From Neobacillus sp. SuZ13 (GTDB taxonomy: Bacteria > Bacillota > Bacilli > Bacillales > Cytobacillaceae), in NCBI RefSeq assembly GCF_030123365.1, contig NZ_CP126107.1:5755501-5819500 (forward strand): a DNA stretch of 64,000 nucleotides, in the 5' to 3' direction. Positions within the stretch are counted from its first letter, which is position 1. Every line of letters begins with the position of its first letter. Shown here in pieces: positions 25,138 to 32,734 of the stretch. The notes below the pieces were generated by a model. The model was not told the DNA's origin, did not search any database, and saw only the letters and a list, made by a program, of their open reading frames with translations. Made by a program: the position numbers and the translations under genes.

Positions 25138-25244
25138 ATCAAAATTTAATCCTTGGCTTTTGACAGATTAGTGGAATTTAGAATAAAGGGAGCAGGAAAT
25201 GTATGAGGAATTTAATATTTTTGAAAAGGAACGGATTTTTGTAA

Positions 25245-25382
25245 AATATTGAGATTCCAGGATTAATATTAATCTTAGTACTTGTACTAATTGTTTTTGG
25301 ACCTAAAAAACTTCCTGAACTTGGTCGTGCTGTCGGCCTACTAAGAAAAAAACTTCAGTTTACATTAGAGATTTTTATTTAA
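25245..25382 (+). pseudogene. tatA-type remnant
   Basis: The translation NIEIPGLILILVLVLIVFGPKKLPELGRAVG is the TatA/MttA membrane helix and amphipathic-helix start. A stop lies just upstream in frame and no start codon is available, and the usual glycine after NI is Glu. The protein ends 17 residues after GRAVG, lacking the normal acidic tail. A decayed twin-arginine translocase gene. Confidence 0.75.
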
Positions 25383-25474
25383 TTATGCAACATTCGAATG
25401 GATAGATGATCAAATATTAATCCAATTTAAATCAGGATCCATGATAAATACCCAAGAACTTTTACACAAAAGCG

Positions 25475-25483
25475 CATAAACTC
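25475..25483 (+). promoter_or_regulatory. possible SigK-type -10 box
   Basis: CATAAACTC is close to the mother-cell SigK -10 consensus (CATA-N3-TA), with AAC 15 bp upstream and the Gly/His/Tyr-rich gene 38 bp downstream. A weak match, supported by the spore-coat-like product. Confidence 0.3.
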
Positions 25484-25512
25484 TACTGTAGAAATAAAAG
25501 AGGAGGATGAAT

Positions 25513-25761
25513 ATGATTCCTAATTATGATGCATATGAAAGGGTTGGTTTAGGTGGACCAGGCTCAGGTTTTGGTTTCTCTCCGGGTCTTGGTTTAGGTG
25601 GACCAGGTTCAGGATTAGGTTATGGACCAGGACTTGGTTTTGGAGCTCCTGGTTATCCGCACCCGCACCCACACTACCCGTACTACCATCATCACCACTA
25701 TCCATACCACCATTATCCGTACCACCACTATCCATACCATCACCACCACTATCCTTATTAA
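25513..25761 (+). CDS. Gly- and His/Tyr/Pro-rich protein, probable spore-surface protein
   Basis: 82 residues from ATG 25513; GGAGG leaves 7 nt to this ATG and almost none to the ATG at 25507. The first half is two GLGGPGSG(F/L)G(F/Y)xPGLG repeats; the second half is almost only His, Tyr and Pro (YPYHH units). Such composition is typical of Bacillus coat or exosporium proteins, and a His/Tyr tail could bind metal or form cross-links. No named family. Confidence 0.65.
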   Translation: MIPNYDAYERVGLGGPGSGFGFSPGLGLGGPGSGLGYGPGLGFGAPGYPHPHPHYPYYHHHHYPYHHYPYHHYPYHHHHYPY

Positions 25762-25814
25762 AATTTGTTAATAAACTTGCCGTTCAAATAAAAGGGAACA
25801 GAAATTTCTGTGAA

Positions 25815-25856
25815 ACAGGTGTGTTTCTGCAATAGTAGAAACGCCTGTTTCCTTTA
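25815..25856 (+). terminator. terminator after the His/Tyr-rich gene
   Basis: Long stem GAAACAGGTGTGTTTCT / AGAAACGCCTGTTTC with a short loop, followed by a modest T content. Confidence 0.65.
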
Positions 25857-26259
25857 GGAACGGTAGGCTGATTAGTTGAAGAACAATATGAAAAAGAAGA
25901 AGCAAAAAATTTGTGGTTAATCAGTTCGTAAAGACTTAATTAAATGAGCATAGACTTCTCAGGTATGATGAGAAGTCTAAGGAAAATGGACAAAATAGCT
26001 TATTCAGATAGCTAAAAAAGTAGTTAGGCAATATTAACATGCTAAAGTAAATATTTCTTAATGAGAAAGTAATGTCACTTTGTTAAACAAAATGAAACAG
26101 GTACCCAAAAGGGCACCTAGAGTAAAGGGAAAAAACTTTTATTTACATATAATATTCATTAGTGTCTTATTTTGTACGGGCTATAATTTATCTAACTTTT
26201 ATCAATTTAGGTCTTGATAAAATTAATGGAATGCCCCCATTGGTATTAAAAAATATCCT
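25857..26259. other. intergenic region without a gene
   Basis: This lies between a plus-strand gene and the convergent modB. It holds one hairpin (AGACTTCTC/GAGAAGTCT at about 25951-25978) and a short CAGGTACCC/GGGCACCT pair near 26098-26120 that could terminate modB. No coding signal seen. Confidence 0.45.
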
Positions 26260-26916
26260 TCAGGATTTCATGTTGTGTACAAATAGCAACATGAGAAATG
26301 AAATACCGATCATACTTGATACCCATAACCATGCCAATTCCATATTTCCGGAATCAATGGCTACATAAATCGCGGTTGGAATGGTTTGGGTTTTTCCTGG
26401 GATGTTTCCAGCAAACATTAAAGTCGCTCCAAACTCCCCCAATGCTCTCGCAAAACTCAATATTGCACCTGAAATGATCGCTTTCCGTGCAAGCGGCATG
26501 GAAATAAACATAAATAATTTGAACTCATTTGCTCCGTCCACACGAGCGGCATGCTCAATTTCTCCATCAATAGCTTCAAACCCTGTCTTAGCTGATTGAT
26601 ACATAAGAGGGAAAGCGACAACTGAAGAGGCTATTACAGCCGCCCACCACGTAAACATAACAGGTTGTTTAAACAATTCTTCTATCATTTGTCCTATTGG
26701 ACTATTCCTTCCAAAGATAACAATTAACAAGAAACCTACGACAGATGGCGGCAATACCAGCGGTAAAAGGAACACAGTTTCAACTAAGGTCTTCCCTTTA
26801 AATCTCGTATTAGCCATCACCTTCCCAAAAAATAATCCTAAAATTAATACCCATACCCCGGAGACAGCTGCTATCTCGATGGATAGTCTGACTGGTGACC
26901 AAAAGTCAGTTGCCAT
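26260..26916 (-). CDS. modB: molybdate ABC transporter permease ModB
   Basis: 218 residues, five to six membrane helices. The cytoplasmic EAA-type loop (HAARVDGANEFKLFMFISMPLARKAI) couples to an ATPase, and ARALGEFGATLMFAGNIPGKT is the ModB/CysT signature. It lies 6 bp after modA. No modC ATPase follows, as in the B. subtilis yvgLM locus, so the ATPase must come from elsewhere. Confidence 0.93.
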   Translation of the reverse strand: MATDFWSPVRLSIEIAAVSGVWVLILGLFFGKVMANTRFKGKTLVETVFLLPLVLPPSVVGFLLIVIFGRNSPIGQMIEELFKQPVMFTWWAAVIASSVVAFPLMYQSAKTGFEAIDGEIEHAARVDGANEFKLFMFISMPLARKAIISGAILSFARALGEFGATLMFAGNIPGKTQTIPTAIYVAIDSGNMELAWLWVSSMIGISFLMLLFVHNMKS

Positions 26917-26922
26917 TGTCTA

Positions 26923-27726
26923 TTAATTTATTCCTTTGAATCCAAACTTCTCAAAAGTTTTCATCGATGTTTCATTTTGTAGATAATCATAGAATAGTTG
27001 GGCTTCTTTAGGATGGCTGCTGTTCTTAATCACACCTAATGGATAAATAATTGGGGCGTGAGTATCTTCCTCCGCGGTGGCAACAATTTTTACTTTTTGA
27101 GAAACTAAAGCATCTGTTTTATATACTATTCCTGCGTCCACATTGTTCGTCTCTACATATGTAAGTACCTGCCGAACATCCTTAGCATATACCACTTTTC
27201 CTTCAATCCCTTTCCAAACATTTACTTTTTCTAATGTTTCCTTCGCATATTGTCCTGCTGGCACAGCTTCAGGGGTACCAATGGATATTTTATCTGTTTT
27301 GGTAAGGTCCTCGAATGCTTTAATCGCTTTTTTTGAATCGTTTGGTACCACTAATACTAGTTCATTTCCAACTAAATCTGTTCCTTTGGACTTGTCGATT
27401 AGTCCGTCTTGCACCAGTTTATCGAATTTGTCCTCAGCGGCAGAGAAGAAAAGATCGACAGGTGCTCCTTGAGAAATTTGCTGCCCAAGTGCTCCTGATG
27501 CTCCAAAGTTATAGTTTACTTTCACATTAGGATGTTCCTTCTCAAAGGTTGCTGTAATCTCATTTAAGGCATCTTGTAAACTAGCAGCCGCTGATATCGT
27601 CAATTCCACTTTCTTTTCAGAAACTTTTTTATTCTGTTCTACTGGCTGTTTCGTTTGTTCATTAGCTGAACATCCAGATAAAACCAGTACTAATACCAGC
27701 ATAGAGTAAATTAAAAGTTTTTTCAT
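26923..27726 (-). CDS. modA: molybdate-binding lipoprotein ModA
   Basis: 267 residues with a lipoprotein signal (lipobox LSGC, Cys19) and the ModA fold: LTISAAASLQDALNEI, NFGASGALGQQI and DAGIVYKTDA. It captures molybdate or tungstate outside the membrane and delivers it to ModB. The metal would serve the molybdopterin enzyme FdhA about 9 kb away. Confidence 0.93.
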   Translation of the reverse strand: MKKLLIYSMLVLVLVLSGCSANEQTKQPVEQNKKVSEKKVELTISAAASLQDALNEITATFEKEHPNVKVNYNFGASGALGQQISQGAPVDLFFSAAEDKFDKLVQDGLIDKSKGTDLVGNELVLVVPNDSKKAIKAFEDLTKTDKISIGTPEAVPAGQYAKETLEKVNVWKGIEGKVVYAKDVRQVLTYVETNNVDAGIVYKTDALVSQKVKIVATAEEDTHAPIIYPLGVIKNSSHPKEAQLFYDYLQNETSMKTFEKFGFKGIN

Positions 27727-27750
27727 TATCCCCCTACCCTTCTAACTGTT

Positions 27751-27787
27751 TATAATTAGTTATAACTTATTATAATTAGTTATAACT
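27751..27787. promoter_or_regulatory. tandem operator between modA and its regulator
   Basis: Two identical 17-bp sites (TATAATTAGTTATAACT) at 27751 and 27771 repeat with a 20-bp period; each contains the palindrome AGTTATAACT. They lie in the divergent promoter region, 25 bp from modA, as expected for binding by the adjacent regulator. Confidence 0.75.
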
Positions 27788-27874
27788 GAAATGAATATAA
27801 GAAAAATCACATTTTTTATCAGGAATATACTTTTTAACAGGTATTCAGTTAAAATAAAAGTTGGAGGGATGTAA

Positions 27875-28810
27875 ATGTCAAAGGAACTTTCCTATACGAT
27901 CGAAGAGGTGTCGCAGCTATTAAAGGTATCGAAATTAACCCTTTATGACCTGGTTAAAAAAGGGCAGCTACCTGTATTCCGTGTAGGTAGACAGATGAGA
28001 ATTGATTCAAAAGACTTGGACGTTTATATAAACAAACATAAGACAAATCAAAATACTACATTCCCACCTCCTGCTGCCGATTCTAACAGGAACGAAACAA
28101 AGGAATCCCCTAACATTGTCATTAGCGGGCAAGACCTAGTTTTAGATATATTAGGTAAACACATCGAGAAAAATTCAGCCTATAAACCATTAAGATCTTT
28201 TACGGGAAGTTTAAACAGCCTAATCTCCATGTACAATGGAGAGGGTGACATTGTTAGCTTACATCTTTTTGATGGGGATACTGGACAGTATAATCTTCCG
28301 TACATAAAAAAAATATTAGTGGGATTTCCATTTATTTTAATAAACCTTCTCTCAAGAAAAGCAGGTTTTTACGTTAAAAAGGGCAACCCTTTAAATCTCA
28401 CCTCTTGGACTGATTTAAACCGAGAAGATGTGAAAATTATTAATCGAGAGAAAGGGTCAGGAGCGCGAATCCTTCTTGATGAACAACTCAGAATCAACGA
28501 GATTCCTTCTAGAAACATAAAGGGTTATGACCAGGAAGAGACCAACCATTTAAGCGTGGCTTCCGCTGTCTCGACTGGAATAGCTGATATAGGTGTGGGA
28601 ATAGAAAAAGCTGCGAAAATCGTTGGAATTGATTTTGTTCCATTAATAACAGAACAGTATGACCTGGTTATTATAAAAAACCCCAAAACGGAACGACTAA
28701 TAAACACCGTAAAGGAAATTTTATCATCCAGTCATTTTCAGACTGAAGTTAACTCTTTAGGCGACTATGATACATCCCAGACGGGGAAAGTTATTTATGA
28801 AACATATTAA
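27875..28810 (+). CDS. HTH plus substrate-binding-domain regulator of molybdate uptake (YvgK-like)
   Basis: 311 residues. Residues ~5-55 are an excisionase/MerR-like helix-turn-helix (YTIEEVSQLLKVSKLTLYDLVKKGQLPVFRVGRQMRI). Residues ~80-305 are a periplasmic-binding-protein-like domain used here inside the cell (NIVISGQDLVLDIL, REKGSGARILLDEQL, STGIADIGVGIEKAA). The gene is divergent from modAB, as yvgK is from yvgLM in B. subtilis, so it probably senses molybdate or molybdenum cofactor and controls modAB. Confidence 0.88.
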   Translation: MSKELSYTIEEVSQLLKVSKLTLYDLVKKGQLPVFRVGRQMRIDSKDLDVYINKHKTNQNTTFPPPAADSNRNETKESPNIVISGQDLVLDILGKHIEKNSAYKPLRSFTGSLNSLISMYNGEGDIVSLHLFDGDTGQYNLPYIKKILVGFPFILINLLSRKAGFYVKKGNPLNLTSWTDLNREDVKIINREKGSGARILLDEQLRINEIPSRNIKGYDQEETNHLSVASAVSTGIADIGVGIEKAAKIVGIDFVPLITEQYDLVIIKNPKTERLINTVKEILSSSHFQTEVNSLGDYDTSQTGKVIYETY

Positions 28811-28814
28811 AAAA

Positions 28815-28852
28815 AGAAGGCTGCTGAGTTTTCAGTAGCCATTTTTTTTATG
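28815..28852 (+). terminator. terminator of the regulator gene
   Basis: GGCTGCTGA and TCAGTAGCC pair around a short loop, followed by a long T run. Confidence 0.85.
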
Positions 28853-28906
28853 AAAATAATATTCATTTATCTGAGACAATTCCTCTAAGAGCCGACCCCG
28901 CGGTCC

Positions 28907-29389
28907 TTAGGATCTGCATTTTATTATTTTCCTATGTAAAGGAAGAAAAAAGCTAAATACCACAAAATACAACGGTATGGAGATGAAGAAGCTCCAGCCA
29001 TGAGGCTTCATATATCCCACTTTCCTCATTCCCCATTCAATTAACGTTGAAATGATGGTAAAAATAATGACTAAAGTCCATTTATTTGTTTTCTTAAAAT
29101 AGTTTAAATAAATAACGGCTAGAGACGAAGGAATTAAGCTGTAACTTAGAAACTCTCCTATTCCCGTGATATTGGGGTTGCCGAAATCAACCAAGTCAAA
29201 CATTTTTCCAAATAAGGAATCACCAATCCAAGCAAAGTACCCAATAACCCCAAATGTAATATACCATTCCCTCCACCCGATCTCTTTTTTGGGCATAAAT
29301 AGTGCATATAAAAACAATAGCAACGATAAGCTGACCGGCAGCCAATTTCCTTGAGCATGTAAATCTAAATTCTTTATTATTGAACTCAC
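28907..29389 (-). CDS. CBO0543-type membrane protein
   Basis: 160 residues with about five membrane segments. The motifs FGNPNITGIGEFLSYSLIPSSLAVIYLNYF and EWGMRKVGYMKPHGW are typical of this uncharacterised Firmicute family. It is followed upstream in the same direction by a second member of similar topology. Function unknown. Confidence 0.7.
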   Translation of the reverse strand: MSSIIKNLDLHAQGNWLPVSLSLLLFLYALFMPKKEIGWREWYITFGVIGYFAWIGDSLFGKMFDLVDFGNPNITGIGEFLSYSLIPSSLAVIYLNYFKKTNKWTLVIIFTIISTLIEWGMRKVGYMKPHGWSFFISIPLYFVVFSFFLPLHRKIIKCRS

Positions 29390-29486
29390 TCAAATCACCT
29401 CATATTTACTATCTCCAAAATTAAAGGTGATTATTTCCAAGTTACTTTTGGGCATAGAAAAAAGACCGCCGAAGCGATCCTAATTG

Positions 29487-30065
29487 TTATTTTGTGTATT
29501 TCTTTTGAAGCCATATAAATACATTTGTTATCATTTTTGCTGCTATAAATCCTAATACATATATAATCAATAGATAAAAATAATTCATATTTCCATACAT
29601 CCGGAACAAGCCTAACCCCGAGAGTATAGGTTTAAAAACAAATGAAAAAAATACTGCTGTAATTGTAGAATACACGTAGAAATTTTTGTTATTATTTAGC
29701 GTCCATTGATATACAAGCATAAAAGTAACCGGCACAATACTTGTATCTATAGATACACTAGGAAGGAACGGTACTAGTGGAAATGGATAATTCCACTTTC
29801 CACTATTTATCGCAAATATGTCTATGTACGCAGCTAGCACATGGATGCTATAGCCATAAAATGCGATTAAAAACATCTTAGTCTTATCAATTTTGAAGAC
29901 TAGAAAGATGAGTGGGACTAAAAGTATCGCCACCATGATCCAATATTCTAAAGAGGCATATAGCACATGGTCTCTCCAATAATCAATAAATGCATCCGTT
30001 GACTCTTTTCTTAATTTCACCGCTTTATCAAATTGTACTATTCGACGGTCTGACAATTTTATCAT
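29487..30065 (-). CDS. CBO0543-type membrane protein (second copy)
   Basis: 192 residues with about six membrane segments. A charged N-terminus (~1-38) precedes helices from ~40 on. FAINSGKWNYPFPLVPFLPSVSIDTSIVPVTFMLVYQW marks the family. It is paired with the preceding gene (about 100-bp gap), perhaps in one transcript. Function unknown. Confidence 0.65.
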   Translation of the reverse strand: MIKLSDRRIVQFDKAVKLRKESTDAFIDYWRDHVLYASLEYWIMVAILLVPLIFLVFKIDKTKMFLIAFYGYSIHVLAAYIDIFAINSGKWNYPFPLVPFLPSVSIDTSIVPVTFMLVYQWTLNNNKNFYVYSTITAVFFSFVFKPILSGLGLFRMYGNMNYFYLLIIYVLGFIAAKMITNVFIWLQKKYTK

Positions 30066-30121
30066 CCTTTTAAATAGGTAATAATGTTTATGATTACCAG
30101 TAAAAAAGATAATATGCCTTA

Positions 30122-30298
30122 CTACAAATTAATCCGATCGTTATTATACCTATCTAATTGTTCTTGTAAAATCATTATATAATTCGTCATCGCCATTCTA
30201 ACGATCGAAGGATAGTAACGATTGTTAAGTTCTTCTTCACACTCCTCTAAATCCATCTTTTTTACTGCAATAATTTTATTTAATTCTTCTAAGCTCAT
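30122..30298 (-). CDS. small acidic helical protein
   Basis: 58 residues with GGGGTGGAG before ATG 30298. It is charged and helical, with MDLEECEEELNNRYYPSIVRMAMTNY and a late EQLDRY. Its size and helical-hairpin layout recall Spo0E-like aspartyl phosphatases, but the SxELDxLI motif is not clearly present, so I leave it unassigned. Confidence 0.55.
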   Translation of the reverse strand: MSLEELNKIIAVKKMDLEECEEELNNRYYPSIVRMAMTNYIMILQEQLDRYNNDRINL

Positions 30299-30408
30299 TG
30301 AACTCCACCCCTATAAAACTAGTTTTATAGTGTAAGGATAGACAAAAATTTCATAGTTTATACCAGTCAAGCATCTTATAAAAATGTAATATTTACCCCA
30401 GACAAAGT

Positions 30409-30470
30409 CCATGGGGGCGGTTCTCAAAGGCAAACTAGCCTCAATAAAGCTATAAGAACCGTCCCTATGG
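30409..30470. repeat. R1 palindromic repeat, copy 1
   Basis: A 62-bp imperfect palindrome running from CCATGGGGGCGGTTCT to AGAACCGTCCCTATGG. It is one of four copies in the window of a family whose arms read CCATGGGGACGGTTCT and its complement. Confidence 0.85.
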
Positions 30471-30479
30471 AGTATGGAG

Positions 30480-31181
30480 TTATTTTTTTGCCGTCATGGA
30501 AGCAAGTGCAGATTCATTGAATCCTTTAACGATGAGCCATACTGCTAAAATCATTTCATTAGCTGCTACTGGCAGCGCCAAAATACCACCCCAAACCGAA
30601 ATTTGCTGAATGACACCGAACATGACTAACAGGGCACAAATAAATACAAGCGCTGCTCCTGTTATTCCCAGGATGGGTATAAACCTGGGTACGAGCTTGG
30701 TTCTATAAAATATATAACTGTACATCATTGTATTGATACCCAGCATGAAAAGTGGCCCAAGCATAAATGTCCAATCATGTACCGCTTTTAAAATAGTACC
30801 TGATGCATAAAACGAGGCCGAATCCTGGGCACCTGCTGCTACAAATTCCCGGCTTAAGGTCAATAGGGACAGGACGCTGATTACACCAACGGTAATGATA
30901 ATCGCTTCAAGAAACCTGAAGCATACATGCCAAAGAGCGATCGTTTCATTGTATTTTCTTAAAATAGGAAACATGGTAGTTGCCGTACCAACCGCTGATA
31001 CGACAAGCATTAATTCCATTACAGCCCCAAGGATTACCTGGTTGGCGTGTTCGGAACCTGTAATCAGATAATCGGGACCCTTTAGGATGGGATCATATAA
31101 TTTAAGACCGATTATTGCCGTAACGGCCGCCAGTATAAACAGGACTCCCACAATTTTTGCTGCCCTTTTGTTTGAATTCAT
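30480..31181 (-). CDS. DUF4386 membrane protein
   Basis: 233 residues with six to seven membrane segments. The conserved features of DUF4386 are visible: RAAKIVGVLFILAAVTAIIG at the start, RFLEAIIITVGVISVLSL in the middle and LPVAANEMILAVWLIVKGF near the end. Uncharacterised integral membrane family common in Bacillus. It lies directly upstream of an R1 repeat and downstream of an XRE regulator, which may control it. Confidence 0.8.
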   Translation of the reverse strand: MNSNKRAAKIVGVLFILAAVTAIIGLKLYDPILKGPDYLITGSEHANQVILGAVMELMLVVSAVGTATTMFPILRKYNETIALWHVCFRFLEAIIITVGVISVLSLLTLSREFVAAGAQDSASFYASGTILKAVHDWTFMLGPLFMLGINTMMYSYIFYRTKLVPRFIPILGITGAALVFICALLVMFGVIQQISVWGGILALPVAANEMILAVWLIVKGFNESALASMTAKK

Positions 31182-31208
31182 GTTGTATCTCCCCTTTTTT
31201 TTATAAAC

Positions 31209-31433
31209 TCAAAGCTTTGTATCTTCCCCATAAAAGAAGACCTCTTCCAACGGTAAGCTAAAGGCATGAGCAATTCGAAAAGCGAGTTCTAAAGATGGGG
31301 AGTAATTTCCCTTTTCGAGTGCCACGATGGTTTGCCTAGTTACCCCCACCTTGTCAGCAAGTTGCTGCTGGGTCATTTCATTATGGTTAAATCGTAATTT
31401 TCTGATGTGATTGCCGACAAGCGTCTTTCCCAT
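31209..31433 (-). CDS. XRE-family regulator
   Basis: 74 residues, a single HTH_3 domain (MTQQQLADKVGVTRQTIVALEKGNYSPSLELAFRIAHAF). Small regulators of this kind often control the neighbouring membrane-protein gene. Its start lies one base after the stop of the upstream membrane gene, so the two are translationally coupled. Confidence 0.88.
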   Translation of the reverse strand: MGKTLVGNHIRKLRFNHNEMTQQQLADKVGVTRQTIVALEKGNYSPSLELAFRIAHAFSLPLEEVFFYGEDTKL

Positions 31434-31434
31434 A

Positions 31435-31881
31435 TTAGACTCCTTTCCGATAGTGATAAAGTTTCGTAATGGAGCCAGTCACATCGGAAATGAATCCTGA
31501 GATTACGAGGATCATGAACATCACCTGTGAAGGCTGATAGATGATTAGCGATCCCATTGCAAAAAGAAAGCCGAGAATGAACACAAAGAAAGAATTTCGA
31601 TGCGCCCTCAATTCAATTAATCTATCTAATTCATCCGCAAATGCCGGTTCTTTTTCTCTGGTTGTAATTCTAAAGACGATGTTAAAAATAATACTGATAA
31701 TGATGTGGGCAACGATTGATACCACCGTCAAGATGAGGACGAAGGAACCCCAATAGCGAAAGGTTTCTTCAGACTCCAGCCCTCCTGCGGGCAATCGCGG
31801 GTACATGTACAAGCAATAAGATCCAAAAATGATTATAGCGCTGATCAACGAAACAATGCTCTTCTTTTCTTGATAAGTCAT
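31435..31881 (-). CDS. small membrane protein coupled to an XRE regulator
   Basis: 148 residues from ATG 31881 (GGGGGTG upstream; a longer frame to 31920 has no such site). Four membrane segments at about 9-27, 43-65, 90-110 and 115-133, with a charged loop between (TREKEPAFADELDRLIELRAHRNS). The pair small membrane protein plus XRE regulator is common in Bacillus; function unknown. Confidence 0.75.
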   Translation of the reverse strand: MTYQEKKSIVSLISAIIIFGSYCLYMYPRLPAGGLESEETFRYWGSFVLILTVVSIVAHIIISIIFNIVFRITTREKEPAFADELDRLIELRAHRNSFFVFILGFLFAMGSLIIYQPSQVMFMILVISGFISDVTGSITKLYHYRKGV

Positions 31882-31989
31882 GGTTGACACCCCCTGTATG
31901 GTCACTTTTACATCGTGCATAGCATTATATGCATGATGTAAGGGAAACTTTACATGAGGTCAAAAATAATTTACACAAATAAGGGCGTC

Positions 31990-32205
31990 GTCTTCTATGG
32001 TTACCGTCGAGGCTATTTTTTTACCTTCGCGGGCAGCATACGACTCCTATGGTTACCGCAGATGCTTTTTTTCTACCTCCGCGGGCACCATACACTTCCT
32101 ATGGTTACCGTTTAGGTCACTTTTTTTCCCCCGCGGGCATCATACGCTTCCTATGGTTACCGTTGAGGCCACTTTTTTACCCCCGCAGGCATCATACACG
32201 CCCTC
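31990..32205. repeat. Array H: four units with exact 52-bp period
   Basis: CTATGGTTACCG recurs at 31995, 32047, 32099 and 32151, exactly 52 bp apart. Each unit continues with a T run and CCCCGCGGGCATCATAC, with scattered changes between units. It lies upstream of the membrane protein/XRE operon and is non-coding. Confidence 0.92.
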
Positions 32206-32228
32206 AAATCCCTAAAACACACAAATAG

Positions 32229-32262
32229 CCAGCGAGATAACCTCGCTGGCCTTATATTAATC
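32229..32262 (-). terminator. terminator of the 51-residue gene
   Basis: GCCAGCGAG and CTCGCTGGC pair around a short loop; T-rich sequence follows on the minus strand. Confidence 0.7.
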
Positions 32263-32281
32263 TTCTATATTATATATATTT

Positions 32282-32437
32282 TTAACCGACCATTAAGTTT
32301 TTCAAATCTGCTTTTAGGTCTGCGATTAGTTTTTCTAGGGTGATTTCTCTCTCGTTAACGCCTGTTTCATAAGCTTTTCTGACGATTTCTGAGAAATTAG
32401 ATATTTGAGAGCTTTTAGCCTCTACTGACCGATCCAC
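32282..32437 (-). CDS. small acidic/basic helical protein
   Basis: 51 residues from GTG 32437 with AAAGGAGG 10 nt upstream. A helical, charged protein (FSEIVRKAYETGVNEREITLEKLIADLKADLKNLM). No signal or membrane span. Family not recognised; the strong ribosome binding site and terminator support a real gene. Confidence 0.6.
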   Translation of the reverse strand: MDRSVEAKSSQISNFSEIVRKAYETGVNEREITLEKLIADLKADLKNLMVG

Positions 32438-32734
32438 CTTTCTTTTCCTCCTTTAGTTTAATCTAATTGACAATTTTACTAGATTAGCAACAAGATGTAA
32501 ATCTATTTCCAGTGAACTTTGTTGTAATTTAGTGAATTTTGCAAGGATTTGTTCTAATTGCTGAAAAAATAATCGACTGACTTAGTTAGGTTGCCATCTT
32601 GATTATTTTGATAATTCAGCAAATATACCAATTTTCGCTAACAATTAAGGAAATATTTACATCTTTTTCTCCGAAATACTAGCAAACTATGGTAAAATTA
32701 ATAAAACTGTGAAAAAAATAGAGGTGATTTGCTA
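32438..32734. other. divergent promoter region
   Basis: AT-rich gap between the 51-residue gene and the LysM endopeptidase gene. I see no gene in it. A TGTAATTTAGTGAATT stretch near 32520 is only loosely like a WalR box pair, so I do not call one. Confidence 0.4.

Noticed and set aside
31997..32215. 72-codon frame across array H
   Set aside because: It is just the translation of the 52-bp tandem repeat, with no ribosome binding site.
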